In this document: in pieces, positions 49,726 through 60,128 of the stretch
How positions within the stretch are numbered: position 1 is the stretch's first letter
How the letters are laid out: each line of letters opens with the position of its first letter
Assembly (NCBI GenBank): GCA_001771065.1
Contig: MESQ01000069.1
Coordinates: 28,108 to 92,107, forward strand
DNA: 64,000 nt
From: Burkholderiales bacterium RIFOXYD12_FULL_59_19
Lineage (GTDB): Bacteria > Pseudomonadota > Gammaproteobacteria > Burkholderiales > Burkholderiaceae_C
Direction of reading: 5' to 3'
Made by a program: the position numbers and the translations under genes
The notes under the pieces: model-generated
The model's database searches: none
What the model was told of the DNA's origin: nothing
What the model saw: the letters and a program-made list of their open reading frames with translations, nothing else

Positions 49726-50535
49726 ATGATCGAATTCCATCATATTTCCAAGACCTGGCCAGACGGTACGCGTGCCTTGTCCGATATCAGCCTCGCCGTA
49801 CCGCGTGGACAATTCTGCGTTGTGCTTGGCCCATCGGGCGCCGGCAAATCGACATTGCTGCGCGCGGTCAACGGCCTGATGCGCCCGAGCACGGGCCGAG
49901 TCGTCATTGACGGCACTGAACTGACCCCCGCTACCGAGCGCGAATTGCGTCAACGCGTGGCAATGATCCATCAACATTTCAATTTGACCTTGCGCATGAG
50001 TGTGTCCGGCAACGTGCTTGCCGGTCTGCTGCCGCAGGTGTCCATCGGTCGCGCCCTGTTGGGCTGGTTCACGCCTGCGCACCGGGCCAGAGCCTGCACA
50101 CTGCTGGCTCGGGTCGGGCTGGCGCCAAAGCACCTGCAGCGCCGCGCGGGAGAACTATCCGGTGGACAGCAACAGCGCGTGGGGATAGCCAGGGCTTTTA
50201 TGCTTGACCCCGAAGTGGTTCTGGCCGACGAGCCGGTCGCCAGCCTGGACCCGAAGATTTCGCGCGATATCCTGACGCTGATCCGCGATGCGGCGCGCGA
50301 GCGCAACACCTCTGTCCTGTGCAGCCTGCATCAGGTGGACCTTGCGCGCGAGTTTGGCGATCGTATCGTCGGCATGCGCGACGGCCGCATCGTGTTTGAC
50401 GGCACACCCGCCCGATTTACTGACGAAGTCGTGGAACGTCTGTATGCCGGCGCACACTGGGAAGACGTCGCCGCACCCTCCGGCGCCGAAGAAAATACCT
50501 TGCCGCAGGGATCGTTGCTGCCGGTTTCTGCTTGA
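49726..50535 (+). CDS. phnC: Phosphonate-type ABC transporter ATP-binding protein
   Basis: LGPSGAGKSTLLRAVNGLMRPSTGRVVIDG, ELSGGQQQRVGIARAFMLDPEVVLADEPVASLDP. Confidence 0.94.
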   Translation: MIEFHHISKTWPDGTRALSDISLAVPRGQFCVVLGPSGAGKSTLLRAVNGLMRPSTGRVVIDGTELTPATERELRQRVAMIHQHFNLTLRMSVSGNVLAGLLPQVSIGRALLGWFTPAHRARACTLLARVGLAPKHLQRRAGELSGGQQQRVGIARAFMLDPEVVLADEPVASLDPKISRDILTLIRDAARERNTSVLCSLHQVDLAREFGDRIVGMRDGRIVFDGTPARFTDEVVERLYAGAHWEDVAAPSGAEENTLPQGSLLPVSA

Positions 50536-50536
50536 A

Positions 50537-51571
50537 ATGTCCACCATGCGTGTTAAACCGTTCCCAGTCCCGATAGCGGGTACACAGCTTGCCTGGAAGC
50601 TCGACCATCCTTACACCGCCAAGCACTTGCTGATCGTCTTGGTGCTGCTGACAAGCTTGATCTACACCGGTCAGAGAACCGAAATGGACCGCATGGTAAC
50701 GATGACGGTGCAAGCCATCGGAAAACTGGCTGGGTTGACCGATGAATCCCAGGTCGTACGCGGCCTGTCGCGTATTGGCCAGTCGATGTGGCCGCCGGCG
50801 ATCGGCGAGAAAGAGGAAGTGGCGCGCCTGTCTCAATTTGACCGCAACGACCTTCCATGGTTTAGCTACATCGAGGTGCAGGAGCGGCGCGAGCAGCGCA
50901 TGAACCTGCAGACCTTGAAGATGGATGTGGAAACGGAGCGTATCGAGTACCTGGTCAAGCCGGTCGGCTACCTGTGGACCGTGTTCGTGAAGATGGTGCA
51001 GACGGTCGAGATCGCGCTGTGGGGCACCTTGTTGTCGGTGCTGCTGTCGATCCCGCTGGCCTATCTCGCCGCGCGCAATTACACGCCGAGCCGGTTCACC
51101 TACACGCTGGCGCGCGGATCGATCAGCCTGCTGCGCTCGGCGCCTGAATTGATCGTCGCGCTATTTCTGGTACTGGCCTATGGTTTTGGACCGATCGCCG
51201 GCGTGCTGGCGCTGGGTTTGCACGCGGCCGGCTTTCTCGGCAAGTTCTACGCCGAAGACATCGAAAACGCCGACAGAAAACCGCAGGAAGCGCTGGAAGC
51301 CATCGGCGCCGGCAAGCTCAAAACACTATGGTATGGCGTGCTGCCGCAGGTGCTGCCACAGTACATCGCCTATACGCTCTACATCCTCGATCGCAACATT
51401 CGCATGGCGACCGTGATCGGTCTGGTCGGCGCTGGCGGGATAGGGCAGGAACTCAAGGGCCGCTTCGACATGTTCCAGTACGACCATGTGGCGACCATCC
51501 TGATCGCGATCTTTATCGTGGTCTTCTTGCTCGACCAGTTCTCGGCGCGCCTGCGCGCGAGATTGATATGA
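50537..51571 (+). CDS. phnE: Phosphonate-type ABC transporter permease
   Basis: TVEIALWGTLLSVLLSIPLAYLAARNYTPS...; PhnE family; immediately after phnC. Confidence 0.93.
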   Translation: MSTMRVKPFPVPIAGTQLAWKLDHPYTAKHLLIVLVLLTSLIYTGQRTEMDRMVTMTVQAIGKLAGLTDESQVVRGLSRIGQSMWPPAIGEKEEVARLSQFDRNDLPWFSYIEVQERREQRMNLQTLKMDVETERIEYLVKPVGYLWTVFVKMVQTVEIALWGTLLSVLLSIPLAYLAARNYTPSRFTYTLARGSISLLRSAPELIVALFLVLAYGFGPIAGVLALGLHAAGFLGKFYAEDIENADRKPQEALEAIGAGKLKTLWYGVLPQVLPQYIAYTLYILDRNIRMATVIGLVGAGGIGQELKGRFDMFQYDHVATILIAIFIVVFLLDQFSARLRARLI

Positions 51572-51691
51572 GGCGGGCGATGCGTCGTCAGTCGATCAAA
51601 CGCAGCACTGCTGAAGCCGGACATTGCCTCGACCAACATTCGCCCGAGAAAAAGAACCCCTACTGGCATGGCCCGTTTTCCAGCAACGCCT

Positions 51692-52540
51692 TTAAATTTC
51701 CAGGTTGTCAATCAGCCGGGTGCTGCCTAATTTGGCGGCGCCCAGTACCACCAGGCCGGTGTGCATAACCAGGGGGGTGATCTGGTCGGGGGTGGGGGCT
51801 TGCAGATTGCTGCGACGGCGCACGGTCAGGTAGTCGGGTTGCCAGCCGCGGTGGGCCAAGTCGTCCATGGCCTGCTGCTCCAGGCTTTCCAGATCGGTGC
51901 TGCCGGCGCGCACGGCCTGGGCTATGGACTGCAAGGTTTGTGACAATTGCACAGCTTCCAGGCGCTGGCTGGGGTTGAGGTAGTTGTTGCGTGACGACAG
52001 CGCCAGCCCGTCGGCTGCGCGCAGGGTGGTGCCGCCAATGACCTCAATGGGCAGCGCAAACTGACGCACCATGCGTTTGATGACCAAGAGCTGCTGGTAG
52101 TCTTTTTTGCCGAACAGCGCGACCCGTGGTCCGACGCAGGCAAACAGCTTCATCACCACGGTGCAAACGCCGACAAAAAAACCCGGCCTGAAATGGCCTT
52201 CGAGAATATTGGCGATCTCGGAGGGCGGCTGGATGGTGAAACCCTGGGGTTCGGGGTAAAGCTCTTTTTCGCTGGGTGCAAACACCACATCACAGCCGGC
52301 CGCGTCCAGCGCCTCGCAATCGGCCTCCCAGGTGCGCGGGTAGGTGTCAAAGTCTTCGTGCGGCAAAAACTGCAGGCGGTTGACAAAAATACTAACCACC
52401 ACCACATCACCCAGTGGTTTGGCCTGGCGCACCAGTGCCAGATGGCCGTCGTGCAGGTTGCCCATGGTGGGCACAAAAGCGGGATGTTTGAAGTGGTCCA
52501 GATGGTCCCGAAGCTCGGCGATGGTTCGAATGATGATCAT
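51692..52540 (-). CDS. panC: Pantoate--beta-alanine ligase
   Basis: [56 protein letters not shown]. Confidence 0.96.
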   Translation of the reverse strand: MIIIRTIAELRDHLDHFKHPAFVPTMGNLHDGHLALVRQAKPLGDVVVVSIFVNRLQFLPHEDFDTYPRTWEADCEALDAAGCDVVFAPSEKELYPEPQGFTIQPPSEIANILEGHFRPGFFVGVCTVVMKLFACVGPRVALFGKKDYQQLLVIKRMVRQFALPIEVIGGTTLRAADGLALSSRNNYLNPSQRLEAVQLSQTLQSIAQAVRAGSTDLESLEQQAMDDLAHRGWQPDYLTVRRRSNLQAPTPDQITPLVMHTGLVVLGAAKLGSTRLIDNLEI

Positions 52541-52552
52541 AAAGCTTAAGAT

Positions 52553-52610
52553 TTTGTGGGACAGACCAGGATTTACACGCAGTGAAATCTGCTCTGTCCT
52601 CAACTAATTA
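52553..52610. repeat. Nested palindromic repeat, copy 1 (family 2)
   Basis: TTTGTGGGACAGACCA ... CTCTGTCCTCAACTAATTA with inner inverted repeat GATTTaCACgcaGTGaAATC. Confidence 0.8.
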
Positions 52611-52617
52611 ATGGATG

Positions 52618-52681
52618 TTTGTGGGACAGACCAACTTCGCTGAGCGTAGCGAAGATCAGTCGCTCTGTCCTCAACTGATTA
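52618..52681. repeat. Nested palindromic repeat, copy 2 (family 2)
   Basis: Same outer sequences TTTGTGGGACAGACCA ... CTCTGTCCTCAACTGATTA; different inner inverted repeat CTTCGCTgagcgtAGCGAAG. Confidence 0.8.
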
Positions 52682-52684
52682 AAT

Positions 52685-53584
52685 CTACCAGGCGTGCTGG
52701 GTATTGTCCGGGAAACTGCCATTTTTGACGGCGACAACATAGGCTTGCATGGCTTCCTTGATGCCGTGCTGGCCTTGCACGCCAGGCAGGTCGGCCATGA
52801 AATTGCGCACAAATTTGGGCATTTTTCCCAGGTTCAGTCCCAGCATGTCGTGCAGCACCAGCACCTGCCCAGACGTGCCGCTGCCAGCGCCAATGCCGAT
52901 GGTGGGGCAGTGCGGCAGCTCGGTGGTAAGTTCGGCCGAGAGCGCAGCCGGCACCATTTCCAGCACCAGCAAAGAGGCGCCGGCATCTTGCAGTTCATGC
53001 GCGTGGCGCTTCATGATGGCAGCCGACTCAACGGTCTTGCCCTGCACCCGGTAGCCGCCCAGGGCGTGCACGGTTTGTGGTGTCAGGCCCAGATGGGCGC
53101 AGACCGGAATGCCGCGCTCCACCAGAAAACGCACGGTCTCAGAAGTCCAGCCGCCGCCTTCGAGCTTGACCATGTGGGCGCCGGCCTGCATCAGCACAGC
53201 GGCGTTGTGCAGCGCTTGTTCCCTTGACTCAAGGTAGGTGCCGTAGGGCAGGTCGCCAATGATCCAGGCAGTGCCTTGCACCCGGCGTACACCGCGCGTG
53301 ACACTTTCGACGTGGTAGCGCATGGTTTCCAGCGACACCCCCACGGTGCTGCTCAAACCCTGGCACACCATGCCAAGAGAGTCACCGACCAAAATGCAGT
53401 CGACACCGGCCGCATCGGCGACGGCGGCAAAAGTGGCGTCGTAAGCGGTGAGCATGGCAATTTTTTCACCACGCGCATGCATTTCCAGCAGCCGCGGCAG
53501 GCTCACCGGTTTGCGCAGGGCTGGGTTGCTGGTGGGAGGCAGGGTGCCGTAAGGCGAGGCGCTTTGTGTGGCAGGCTGGTTCAT
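52685..53584 (-). CDS. panB: 3-methyl-2-oxobutanoate hydroxymethyltransferase
   Basis: [36 protein letters not shown]. Confidence 0.97.
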   Translation of the reverse strand: MNQPATQSASPYGTLPPTSNPALRKPVSLPRLLEMHARGEKIAMLTAYDATFAAVADAAGVDCILVGDSLGMVCQGLSSTVGVSLETMRYHVESVTRGVRRVQGTAWIIGDLPYGTYLESREQALHNAAVLMQAGAHMVKLEGGGWTSETVRFLVERGIPVCAHLGLTPQTVHALGGYRVQGKTVESAAIMKRHAHELQDAGASLLVLEMVPAALSAELTTELPHCPTIGIGAGSGTSGQVLVLHDMLGLNLGKMPKFVRNFMADLPGVQGQHGIKEAMQAYVVAVKNGSFPDNTQHAW

Positions 53585-53642
53585 CGGGCGATCCCCCAAA
53601 AAAATGTGGCGCGAGTCTAACGCAGACCTGCCCGGTTGGGTG

Positions 53643-55244
53643 TCAAACTTTCGGGCTCAGGGTGGTGGGCAGGGCCTGCTCCAGCATCTGGGGATAGTCG
53701 CGGCTGAAGTGCAGGCCACGGCTTTCGTGGCGGGCCTGGGCGCTGCGCACAATCAAATCAGCCACCTGCACCAGGTTACGCAGTTCCAGCAGATCCCGGG
53801 TGACGTGAAAGGCGGCGTAAAACTCCTGGATTTCGTCTTGCAGCAGGGCCACGCGGTGAGCGGCACGGTCGAGGCGTTTGTTGGTGCGCACGATGCCTAC
53901 ATAATCCCACATGAAGCGACGTAATTCGTCCCAGTTGTGCGAGATCACCACGGTCTCGTCGGCATCGCTGACGCGGCTGTCATCCCATGCGGGCAGCGTG
54001 GCTGTGGGCTTGCGCGTGCTGTGCTCGATGTCCTGGGCCGCTGCCTGGGCAAAGACCATACATTCCACCAGCGAGTTGCTGGCCAGCCGATTGGCGCCGT
54101 GCAGGCCGCTGCAAGCGGTTTCGCCAATGGCGTACAAGCCGTCCAGGTCGGTACGACCCTCCAGGTCGGCCAGCACCCCGCCGCAGGTGTAGTGGGCGGC
54201 AGGCACCACCGGGATGGGTTGTTTGGAGATGTCGATGCCAAGCTCCAGGCAGCGCGCGTAAATGTTGGGGAAATGTTCTTGCAGGAAGCTCAGGGGCTGG
54301 TGTGAGATGTCCAGATAAACACAATCGAAACCGCCTTTTTTCATCTCGAAATCAATGGCGCGTGCCACCACGTCGCGCGGCGCCAGCTCCAGGCGTGCAT
54401 CGTGGGTGGGCATAAAGCGGGTGCCATCGGGTAGCAGCAGGCGGCCCCCCTCGCCGCGCACCGCTTCGCTGATCAGGAACGACTTGGCGTGTGGGTGGTA
54501 CAGGCAGGTGGGGTGAAATTGGATGAACTCCATGTTTTGCACCCGGCAACCAGCACGCCAGGCCGCCGCAATGCCGTCACCGGTGGCGGTGTCGGGGTTG
54601 GTTGTGTAGAGGTAGACCTTGCCCGCACCACCCGTGGCCAAAATCGTTTGGGGTGCCTCAAAGGTCAGCACTTGGTCAGTGCCCTCATCGAGTGCATAAA
54701 GCCCAAGGCAGCGCTTGCCCGGCAGGCCAAGTTTTTCCGTCGTGATCAGGTCCACCAGCGTGTGTTGTTCAAACAGCGTGATGTTGGGCGTTTTTTGCAC
54801 CTGCTCGATCAGCGTGCGCTGTACGGCCGCGCCGGTGGCGTCGGTCACATGCACAATGCGCCGGGCGCTGTGGCCGCCTTCACGGGTCAGGTGCAATTGG
54901 CCATCTTCTTCAGAAAACGGCACACCCAGGGTTTGTAACCAGGCGATCGCTTTGGGCGCGTTCTCCACCACGCGCCGGGTGGCGGCCAGGTCGCACAGAC
55001 CGGCGCCGGCTACCAAGGTGTCGGCGATGTGGGCGTCAAAACTGTCGTCCTTGCTCCACACCGCCGCGATGCCGCCCTGAGCCCAGCCGCTGGAGCCCTC
55101 GGAGACGGCGCGTTTGGTGATCACGGCGACGCGTTTGGTGGGCGCCAGCAACAGGGCCGAGCTCAAGCCGGCCAGGCCGCTGCCGACGATCAGGACATCA
55201 AAGTGAAGTGGCGCAGGGGGAGAAATGGTTTCGCGAGATGGCAT
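53643..55244 (-). CDS. nadB: L-aspartate oxidase
   Basis: [56 protein letters not shown]. Confidence 0.97.
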   Translation of the reverse strand: MPSRETISPPAPLHFDVLIVGSGLAGLSSALLLAPTKRVAVITKRAVSEGSSGWAQGGIAAVWSKDDSFDAHIADTLVAGAGLCDLAATRRVVENAPKAIAWLQTLGVPFSEEDGQLHLTREGGHSARRIVHVTDATGAAVQRTLIEQVQKTPNITLFEQHTLVDLITTEKLGLPGKRCLGLYALDEGTDQVLTFEAPQTILATGGAGKVYLYTTNPDTATGDGIAAAWRAGCRVQNMEFIQFHPTCLYHPHAKSFLISEAVRGEGGRLLLPDGTRFMPTHDARLELAPRDVVARAIDFEMKKGGFDCVYLDISHQPLSFLQEHFPNIYARCLELGIDISKQPIPVVPAAHYTCGGVLADLEGRTDLDGLYAIGETACSGLHGANRLASNSLVECMVFAQAAAQDIEHSTRKPTATLPAWDDSRVSDADETVVISHNWDELRRFMWDYVGIVRTNKRLDRAAHRVALLQDEIQEFYAAFHVTRDLLELRNLVQVADLIVRSAQARHESRGLHFSRDYPQMLEQALPTTLSPKV

Positions 55245-55262
55245 GATGGGTCCCGTTGGGAT

Positions 55263-56111
55263 TTAAGAGGGGGTGTAGGCCAGCCGCACATAAATGGGTG
55301 CAAAGGCTTCGGCCTGGGTGATGTCGATCAAGGTTTCCTTGGCCAGTTCAAGCAGTGCAATGAACGTGACCACCAGCACCGGGGCGCCTTTTTCCGAGTT
55401 GAACAGCGTTTCAAACTCGACAAAGCGTCGGCCCTGCAATTTCCTCAGCACCATGCTCATGTGTTCACGCACCGACAGTTCTTCGCGCGTGATTTTGTGG
55501 TGCTGCACCAGCGTGGCACGTTTCAAAATGCCTTGCCAGGCTTCCTGCAGGTCGCTCAAGGCCACGTCAGGAAAACGCGGTGTCAGGGCCTGCTCGATAT
55601 ATACCTGGGCGCGCAAAAAATCCCGTCCCAACTGGGGCAGGGTATTAAGCTGGGCCGCAGCCAGTTTCATTTGCTCATACTCCAGCAGGCGGCGCACCAG
55701 TTCGGCGCGCGGGTCTTCGGCGTCCGTGCCATTGGCCACGTGCCGGGGCGGCAGCAACATGCGCGACTTGATCTCGATGAGCATGGCGGCCATCAGCAGG
55801 TATTCGGCCGCCAGCTCCAGGTTGCGGTGGCGAATTTCGTCGACATAGGTCAGGTACTGACGCGTCAGGCCCGCCATGGGAATGTCCAGGATGTTGAAGT
55901 TTTGCTTGCGAATCAGGTACAGCAGCAAATCCAGCGGGCCTTCAAAGGCCTCCAGAAAAACCTCCAGCGCATCCGGCGGGATGTACAAATCCTGCGGCAT
56001 GGCAAAAAGCGGCTCGCCGTAAAGCCGCGCCACCGCCACCTGATCCACCACCATGGGCATGTCGGCCAAAATCTGGCAATCACCAGCGTTCAGCGTGGCT
56101 GTGTCAACCAT
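55263..56111 (-). CDS. scpA: Segregation and condensation protein A
   Basis: FEGPLDLLLYLIRKQNFNILDIPMAGLTRQYLTYV, EYLLMAAMLIEIKSRMLLP. Confidence 0.95.
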   Translation of the reverse strand: MVDTATLNAGDCQILADMPMVVDQVAVARLYGEPLFAMPQDLYIPPDALEVFLEAFEGPLDLLLYLIRKQNFNILDIPMAGLTRQYLTYVDEIRHRNLELAAEYLLMAAMLIEIKSRMLLPPRHVANGTDAEDPRAELVRRLLEYEQMKLAAAQLNTLPQLGRDFLRAQVYIEQALTPRFPDVALSDLQEAWQGILKRATLVQHHKITREELSVREHMSMVLRKLQGRRFVEFETLFNSEKGAPVLVVTFIALLELAKETLIDITQAEAFAPIYVRLAYTPS

Positions 56112-56175
56112 GGAAGCATTGGGATGCTAGGTGAGATCCAAAGCCAGCCCTTGTGGCAAGGGCCTATGGCAAAGA

Positions 56176-56385
56176 CTATGGCTTGCCTTCGGTCAGGTAG
56201 ACATAGGGTTTTTGCGCGACCTGTGCGGCACGGTATTCTTGCCAAGCCTCGCGATTCACCGGTTTGTCCCACAACAATTCACGGCCTTGGCGCTGGCGTG
56301 CTTCGATGCCAGGGTCTTTGGCAACAAGTTGGCCGATGAACTCGGTGACATCGGATTGGTACAGGGGACGGTAAAAAATGTGCAT
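56176..56385 (-). CDS. DUF3460 family protein
   Basis: MHIFYRPLYQSDVTEFIGQLVAKDPGIEARQRQGRELLWDK. Confidence 0.8.
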   Translation of the reverse strand: MHIFYRPLYQSDVTEFIGQLVAKDPGIEARQRQGRELLWDKPVNREAWQEYRAAQVAQKPYVYLTEGKP

Positions 56386-56498
56386 GGCAATAACCTCTTA
56401 TCCGGATTCTAACGGCGTGCGCTGGCGCCCTCAGCTTAACCAATTTAAGTCGGGTGTAATATCCGTTCCCATACTTCCACCGACACCCGATCCGGCCC

Positions 56499-58523
56499 AT
56501 GACTTCTTTTAACCACCCTGCGACTTGGGTCCATCTGGACTGGGTATTGGTTGTGGTGGTGGCCTGGTTGTTGATAGGGGTGTTCGGGGTATTTGCGCTG
56601 CGGCGTTTCAGGTTGGTGGCCATTGTGCTGTTCCCGCTTGGCGCGTTTTTTTCGGTGCTGCTGCTGGGGGTGGCGCTGAGTGCGGTGTTCAGTGACCCGG
56701 AAACCGCCATTTTGCCGCTGGGCCTGCCACAGCTTCCCTTTCATTTGCGCCTGGACAGTTTGTCGGCCTTCTTTTTGATCCTCATTGGTGGTGTTTCTGC
56801 CGGCGTCTCCACCTTTGCTGCAGGTTATTTTCGCCAGGGCGAGGGCACACCACCGGGCCTGATCTGTCTGGAGTACCACGTGTTTCTGGCCAGCATTGCC
56901 ATGCTGGTGCTGGCTGACGATGCTTATGTGTTCATGGTGACGTGGGAAACCATGGCGTTTTCGTCCTTCTTTCTGGTGTTGGCCAACCACCGCATTCCTG
57001 AAATCCGCAATGCCGGTTATCTTTATATGCTGATTGCGCACATAGGTGCCCTGGGCATCTTGCTGTGTTTTGGCTTGCTGCAGGCCAACACTGGCGACTA
57101 CACCTTCGCCAACATGCGTGCCCAGCATCTGACACCGTTCTGGGGCTCGGTGGCCTTCTGTCTGGCGGTGTTCGGATTTGGCGCAAAGGCGGGTTTGTTA
57201 CCGCTGCACATTTGGCTGCCCGAGGCGCACCCGGCGGCGCCGTCGCCGTTTTCAGCCCTGATGAGTGGGGTCATGCTCAAGATTGCGCTCTACGGCCTGC
57301 TTCGTGTGACCTTTGATTTGTTGCAGGAGCATATCTGGTGGTGGGGCGTTCTGCTGATGGGCGTGGGTTTGATCACTGCCTTGTTTGGTGTGGTGTTCTC
57401 GACCGTGCAGGTAGAGATGAAACGATTGCTGGCCTACTCAAGCATTGAAAACATCGGCCTGATGTGTGCCGGCCTGGGCTTGTCACTGTTGTTTCTGGCC
57501 TATGACATGAAGGCCTTGTCGGCCCTGGCATTGACGGCATCGCTGTACCACATGCTGGCCCATGCCTTTTTCAAAAGTCTGCTGTTTTGCAGTACCGGTG
57601 CGGTGATGCACGCCACCGGCGAGCGCAGTCTGGGCAAACTCGGCGGCCTGATGCGCTACATGCCCTGGGTCGCCTGGCCGACCCTGATCGGCGTGCTGGC
57701 CTGTGCCGGTTTACCACCGTTTGGCGGCTTTGTGGCCGAATGGCTGCTGCTACAGAGTTTTCTGTTTACCACCGGCTTGCCCAGCTCCTTTCTCGACATG
57801 CTGGTGCCCGTGATGGCCGCGCTGATTGCGCTGATCGCGGCGCTCTCGGGCTACACCATGGTCAAGTACTTTGGTGTGATTTTTCTGGGCCAACCGCGTG
57901 AGGAAAGCCTGGCACACGCGCACGATGCCGGTCTCTGGGAGCGACTGGGCATGTTATGGCTGGTGCTGGGCAGCGTGGTGCTGGGTTTGTTTCCCAATCA
58001 GGTCATTGCCCTGCTTGACCCGGCGACCAAGTTGCTGGTGGGTGCGGGCCTGGCGCACACCGTCGCCGACAACGGCTGGTTGCTGGTACCGGTGAGCGTT
58101 GAGCGCGCCAGCTACGCGCCAGCGATCTTTTTGCTGGGTGTGCTGGCCAGTTTTGGTCTGGCCTATTTGCTGGTGCGCAAGCTCTACCACGGGCGCCTGC
58201 GCCGGGTACCGCCCTGGGACTGTGGTTACCCGTGGCAAACCCCCCGCATGCAGGACACGGCCGAAGGTTTTGGGCAACCGATTCGGCAGATTTTTGAGCC
58301 ATTTTTCCGCATCAAGCGACAACTCCCGACCGCGTTCGACCCGCAACCGAGTTACAAAGTCGCGCTGGAAGACCCCTTGTGGTATGGCTTGTATTTGCCT
58401 GTTGCCAGGCTGGTTGAGCGGGTTTCCAAAATTGTTGGGTTGTTGCAGCAGGGCCGTATTTCGGTCTACCTGATGTACAGCTTTGTCACCCTGATCGTGG
58501 TCTTGCTGGTGGTGAAGCGATGA
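56499..58523 (+). CDS. hyfB: Hydrogenase-4 subunit B-like (HyfB/HycC; antiporter-like membrane subunit)
   Basis: FSALMSGVMLKIALYGLLRVTFDLLQEHIWWWG, LLAYSSIENIGLMCAGLGL; 674 aa; operon context. Confidence 0.9.
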   Translation: MTSFNHPATWVHLDWVLVVVVAWLLIGVFGVFALRRFRLVAIVLFPLGAFFSVLLLGVALSAVFSDPETAILPLGLPQLPFHLRLDSLSAFFLILIGGVSAGVSTFAAGYFRQGEGTPPGLICLEYHVFLASIAMLVLADDAYVFMVTWETMAFSSFFLVLANHRIPEIRNAGYLYMLIAHIGALGILLCFGLLQANTGDYTFANMRAQHLTPFWGSVAFCLAVFGFGAKAGLLPLHIWLPEAHPAAPSPFSALMSGVMLKIALYGLLRVTFDLLQEHIWWWGVLLMGVGLITALFGVVFSTVQVEMKRLLAYSSIENIGLMCAGLGLSLLFLAYDMKALSALALTASLYHMLAHAFFKSLLFCSTGAVMHATGERSLGKLGGLMRYMPWVAWPTLIGVLACAGLPPFGGFVAEWLLLQSFLFTTGLPSSFLDMLVPVMAALIALIAALSGYTMVKYFGVIFLGQPREESLAHAHDAGLWERLGMLWLVLGSVVLGLFPNQVIALLDPATKLLVGAGLAHTVADNGWLLVPVSVERASYAPAIFLLGVLASFGLAYLLVRKLYHGRLRRVPPWDCGYPWQTPRMQDTAEGFGQPIRQIFEPFFRIKRQLPTAFDPQPSYKVALEDPLWYGLYLPVARLVERVSKIVGLLQQGRISVYLMYSFVTLIVVLLVVKR

Positions 58524-59470
58524 GCTGGCTCGGTGTTTTTTCGCAATTGCTGGCGCTCGTGACGGCGCTGTTGCTGGCGCCCCTGCTCACGGGTTGGATC
58601 AACCAGTGCCGTGCGCTGCTGCAAAACAAGTCGGCGCCGGGTTTGTTGCAACCCTACCGCATGCTGCACAAGCTGTTCAACAAGGAATCGGTTATGGCCG
58701 AACATGCGTCACCGCTGTACCGCACTGCGCCCTATCTCATTTTTAGTTGCATGCTGCTGGCTTGCGCCATTGTGCCCACGCTGTCGACCGACTTGCCTTT
58801 GTCCCCGGCGGCCGACGCGATTGCCTTGGTGGGCCTGTTTGCGCTGGCGCGGGTCTTTCTTTCATTGGCGGCCATGGATGTCGGCACCGCTTTTGGTAGC
58901 TTGGGCGCGCGCCGTGAAATGTTGGTGGGGTTTCTGGCCGAACCGGCTTTGCTCATGGTGCTGTTTTGCGCGTCCATGATCACGCGCTCCACGTCGCTGA
59001 CCACCATGGTCGAAACGCTGGCGCACCGGGAGCTTGCGATCTACCCCAGTCTGTTGTTGGCGGGTGTGGCTTTTGTCATGGTGTCGCTGGCCGAGAACGC
59101 CCGGGTACCGGTGGATAACCCCGACACCCATCTGGAACTCACCATGATCCACGAAGCCCTGATTCTGGAGTATTCGGCGCGTCACCTGGCCCTGCTGGAA
59201 TGGGCTGCCAGCCTGAAACTGTTTGCTTACTCCTGTATTGGGCTGGCGCTGTTTTTCCCGTGGGGCGTGGCCGATGCCAATGCACCGCTGGTGCTGTTGC
59301 TGGCCTTGCCGGTGCTGGTGATCAAGCTGGCGATTGGTGGTGTGGTGCTGGCCCTGATTGAAACCCTGAGCGCCAAGATGCGAATCTTCCGTGTGCCCGA
59401 GTTTCTGGGGACCGCTTTTTTGGTGGCGGTGATCGGTTTGTTGGTCAATGTCTTGCTGGGGGCCGGATGA
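58520..59470 (+). CDS. hyfC: Hydrogenase-4 subunit C-like (HyfC/HycD; NuoH homologue)
   Basis: PLLTGWINQCRALLQNKSAPGLLQPYRMLHKLFNKE, ARVPVDNPDTHLELTMIHEALILEYS. Confidence 0.92.
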   Translation: MSWLGVFSQLLALVTALLLAPLLTGWINQCRALLQNKSAPGLLQPYRMLHKLFNKESVMAEHASPLYRTAPYLIFSCMLLACAIVPTLSTDLPLSPAADAIALVGLFALARVFLSLAAMDVGTAFGSLGARREMLVGFLAEPALLMVLFCASMITRSTSLTTMVETLAHRELAIYPSLLLAGVAFVMVSLAENARVPVDNPDTHLELTMIHEALILEYSARHLALLEWAASLKLFAYSCIGLALFFPWGVADANAPLVLLLALPVLVIKLAIGGVVLALIETLSAKMRIFRVPEFLGTAFLVAVIGLLVNVLLGAG

Positions 59471-60126
59471 TTAAATTTGCGCCCCAACTGATCAACCTGT
59501 TTGCCACCCTGATCCTGCTGCTGTCGTTTGCCATGATTTCGCAGCGGCGTATTGTCTCGCTGATCAACCTGTTCATGATGCAGGGTGTGGCCCTGGTCAT
59601 CACCTCGTTTTTGCTGGGCTATGCCACCCACCAGCCTGACCTGTATGTGTCGGGCGGGTTGACGCTGGTGCTCAAGGTGATTTTTATCCCCTGGATGCTG
59701 CACCGGATGATTCGCAAGCTCAATGTGCGCTGGGACATCGAAACCTTGTTTAACGTGCCCACCACCATGCTGGTGGGTATTGCCCTGGTGATTTTTTCGT
59801 TCAGTCTGGCGCTGCCGGTGTCGCGGCTGTCCAGCTCGCTGGCCGGGGGCTCGCTCGGCATTGCCTTGTCCTGTGTGATGCTGTCGTTCCTGATGCTGAT
59901 CACCCGCTCCAAGGCAGTGCCCCAGGTGATCGGTTTTTTGTCGATGGAAAACGGCCTGATTTTTGCCGCCACTGCGGTCACCAATGGCATGCCCATGATC
60001 GTTGAGTTCGGGATTGCGCTCGACGTGCTGGTGGGCGTACTGATTCTGGGCGTGTTCATGTTTCAGATCCGGGAGAAATTTGACACGCTGGATATTCATC
60101 ACCTTGAAACGCTCAAGGAAGACTGA
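59467..60126 (+). CDS. hyfE: Hydrogenase-4 subunit E-like (HyfE)
   Basis: QVIGFLSMENGLIFAATAVTNGMPMIVEFGIALDVLVGVLILGVFMFQI. Confidence 0.9.
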   Translation: MIKFAPQLINLFATLILLLSFAMISQRRIVSLINLFMMQGVALVITSFLLGYATHQPDLYVSGGLTLVLKVIFIPWMLHRMIRKLNVRWDIETLFNVPTTMLVGIALVIFSFSLALPVSRLSSSLAGGSLGIALSCVMLSFLMLITRSKAVPQVIGFLSMENGLIFAATAVTNGMPMIVEFGIALDVLVGVLILGVFMFQIREKFDTLDIHHLETLKED

Positions 60127-60128
60127 GC

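Noticed and set aside
52553-52681. Tandem repeats as a CRISPR mini-array
   Set aside because: Only two units; the conserved parts flank a self-complementary centre, and there are no regular spacers or cas genes.
56499-58523. HyfB-like protein as an MrpA/MrpD antiporter or DabB inorganic-carbon transporter subunit
   Set aside because: Operon context with HyfC, HyfE, HyfF, HyfG and HyfI homologues and no DabA or Mrp genes favours the hydrogenase-4/Ehr assignment.
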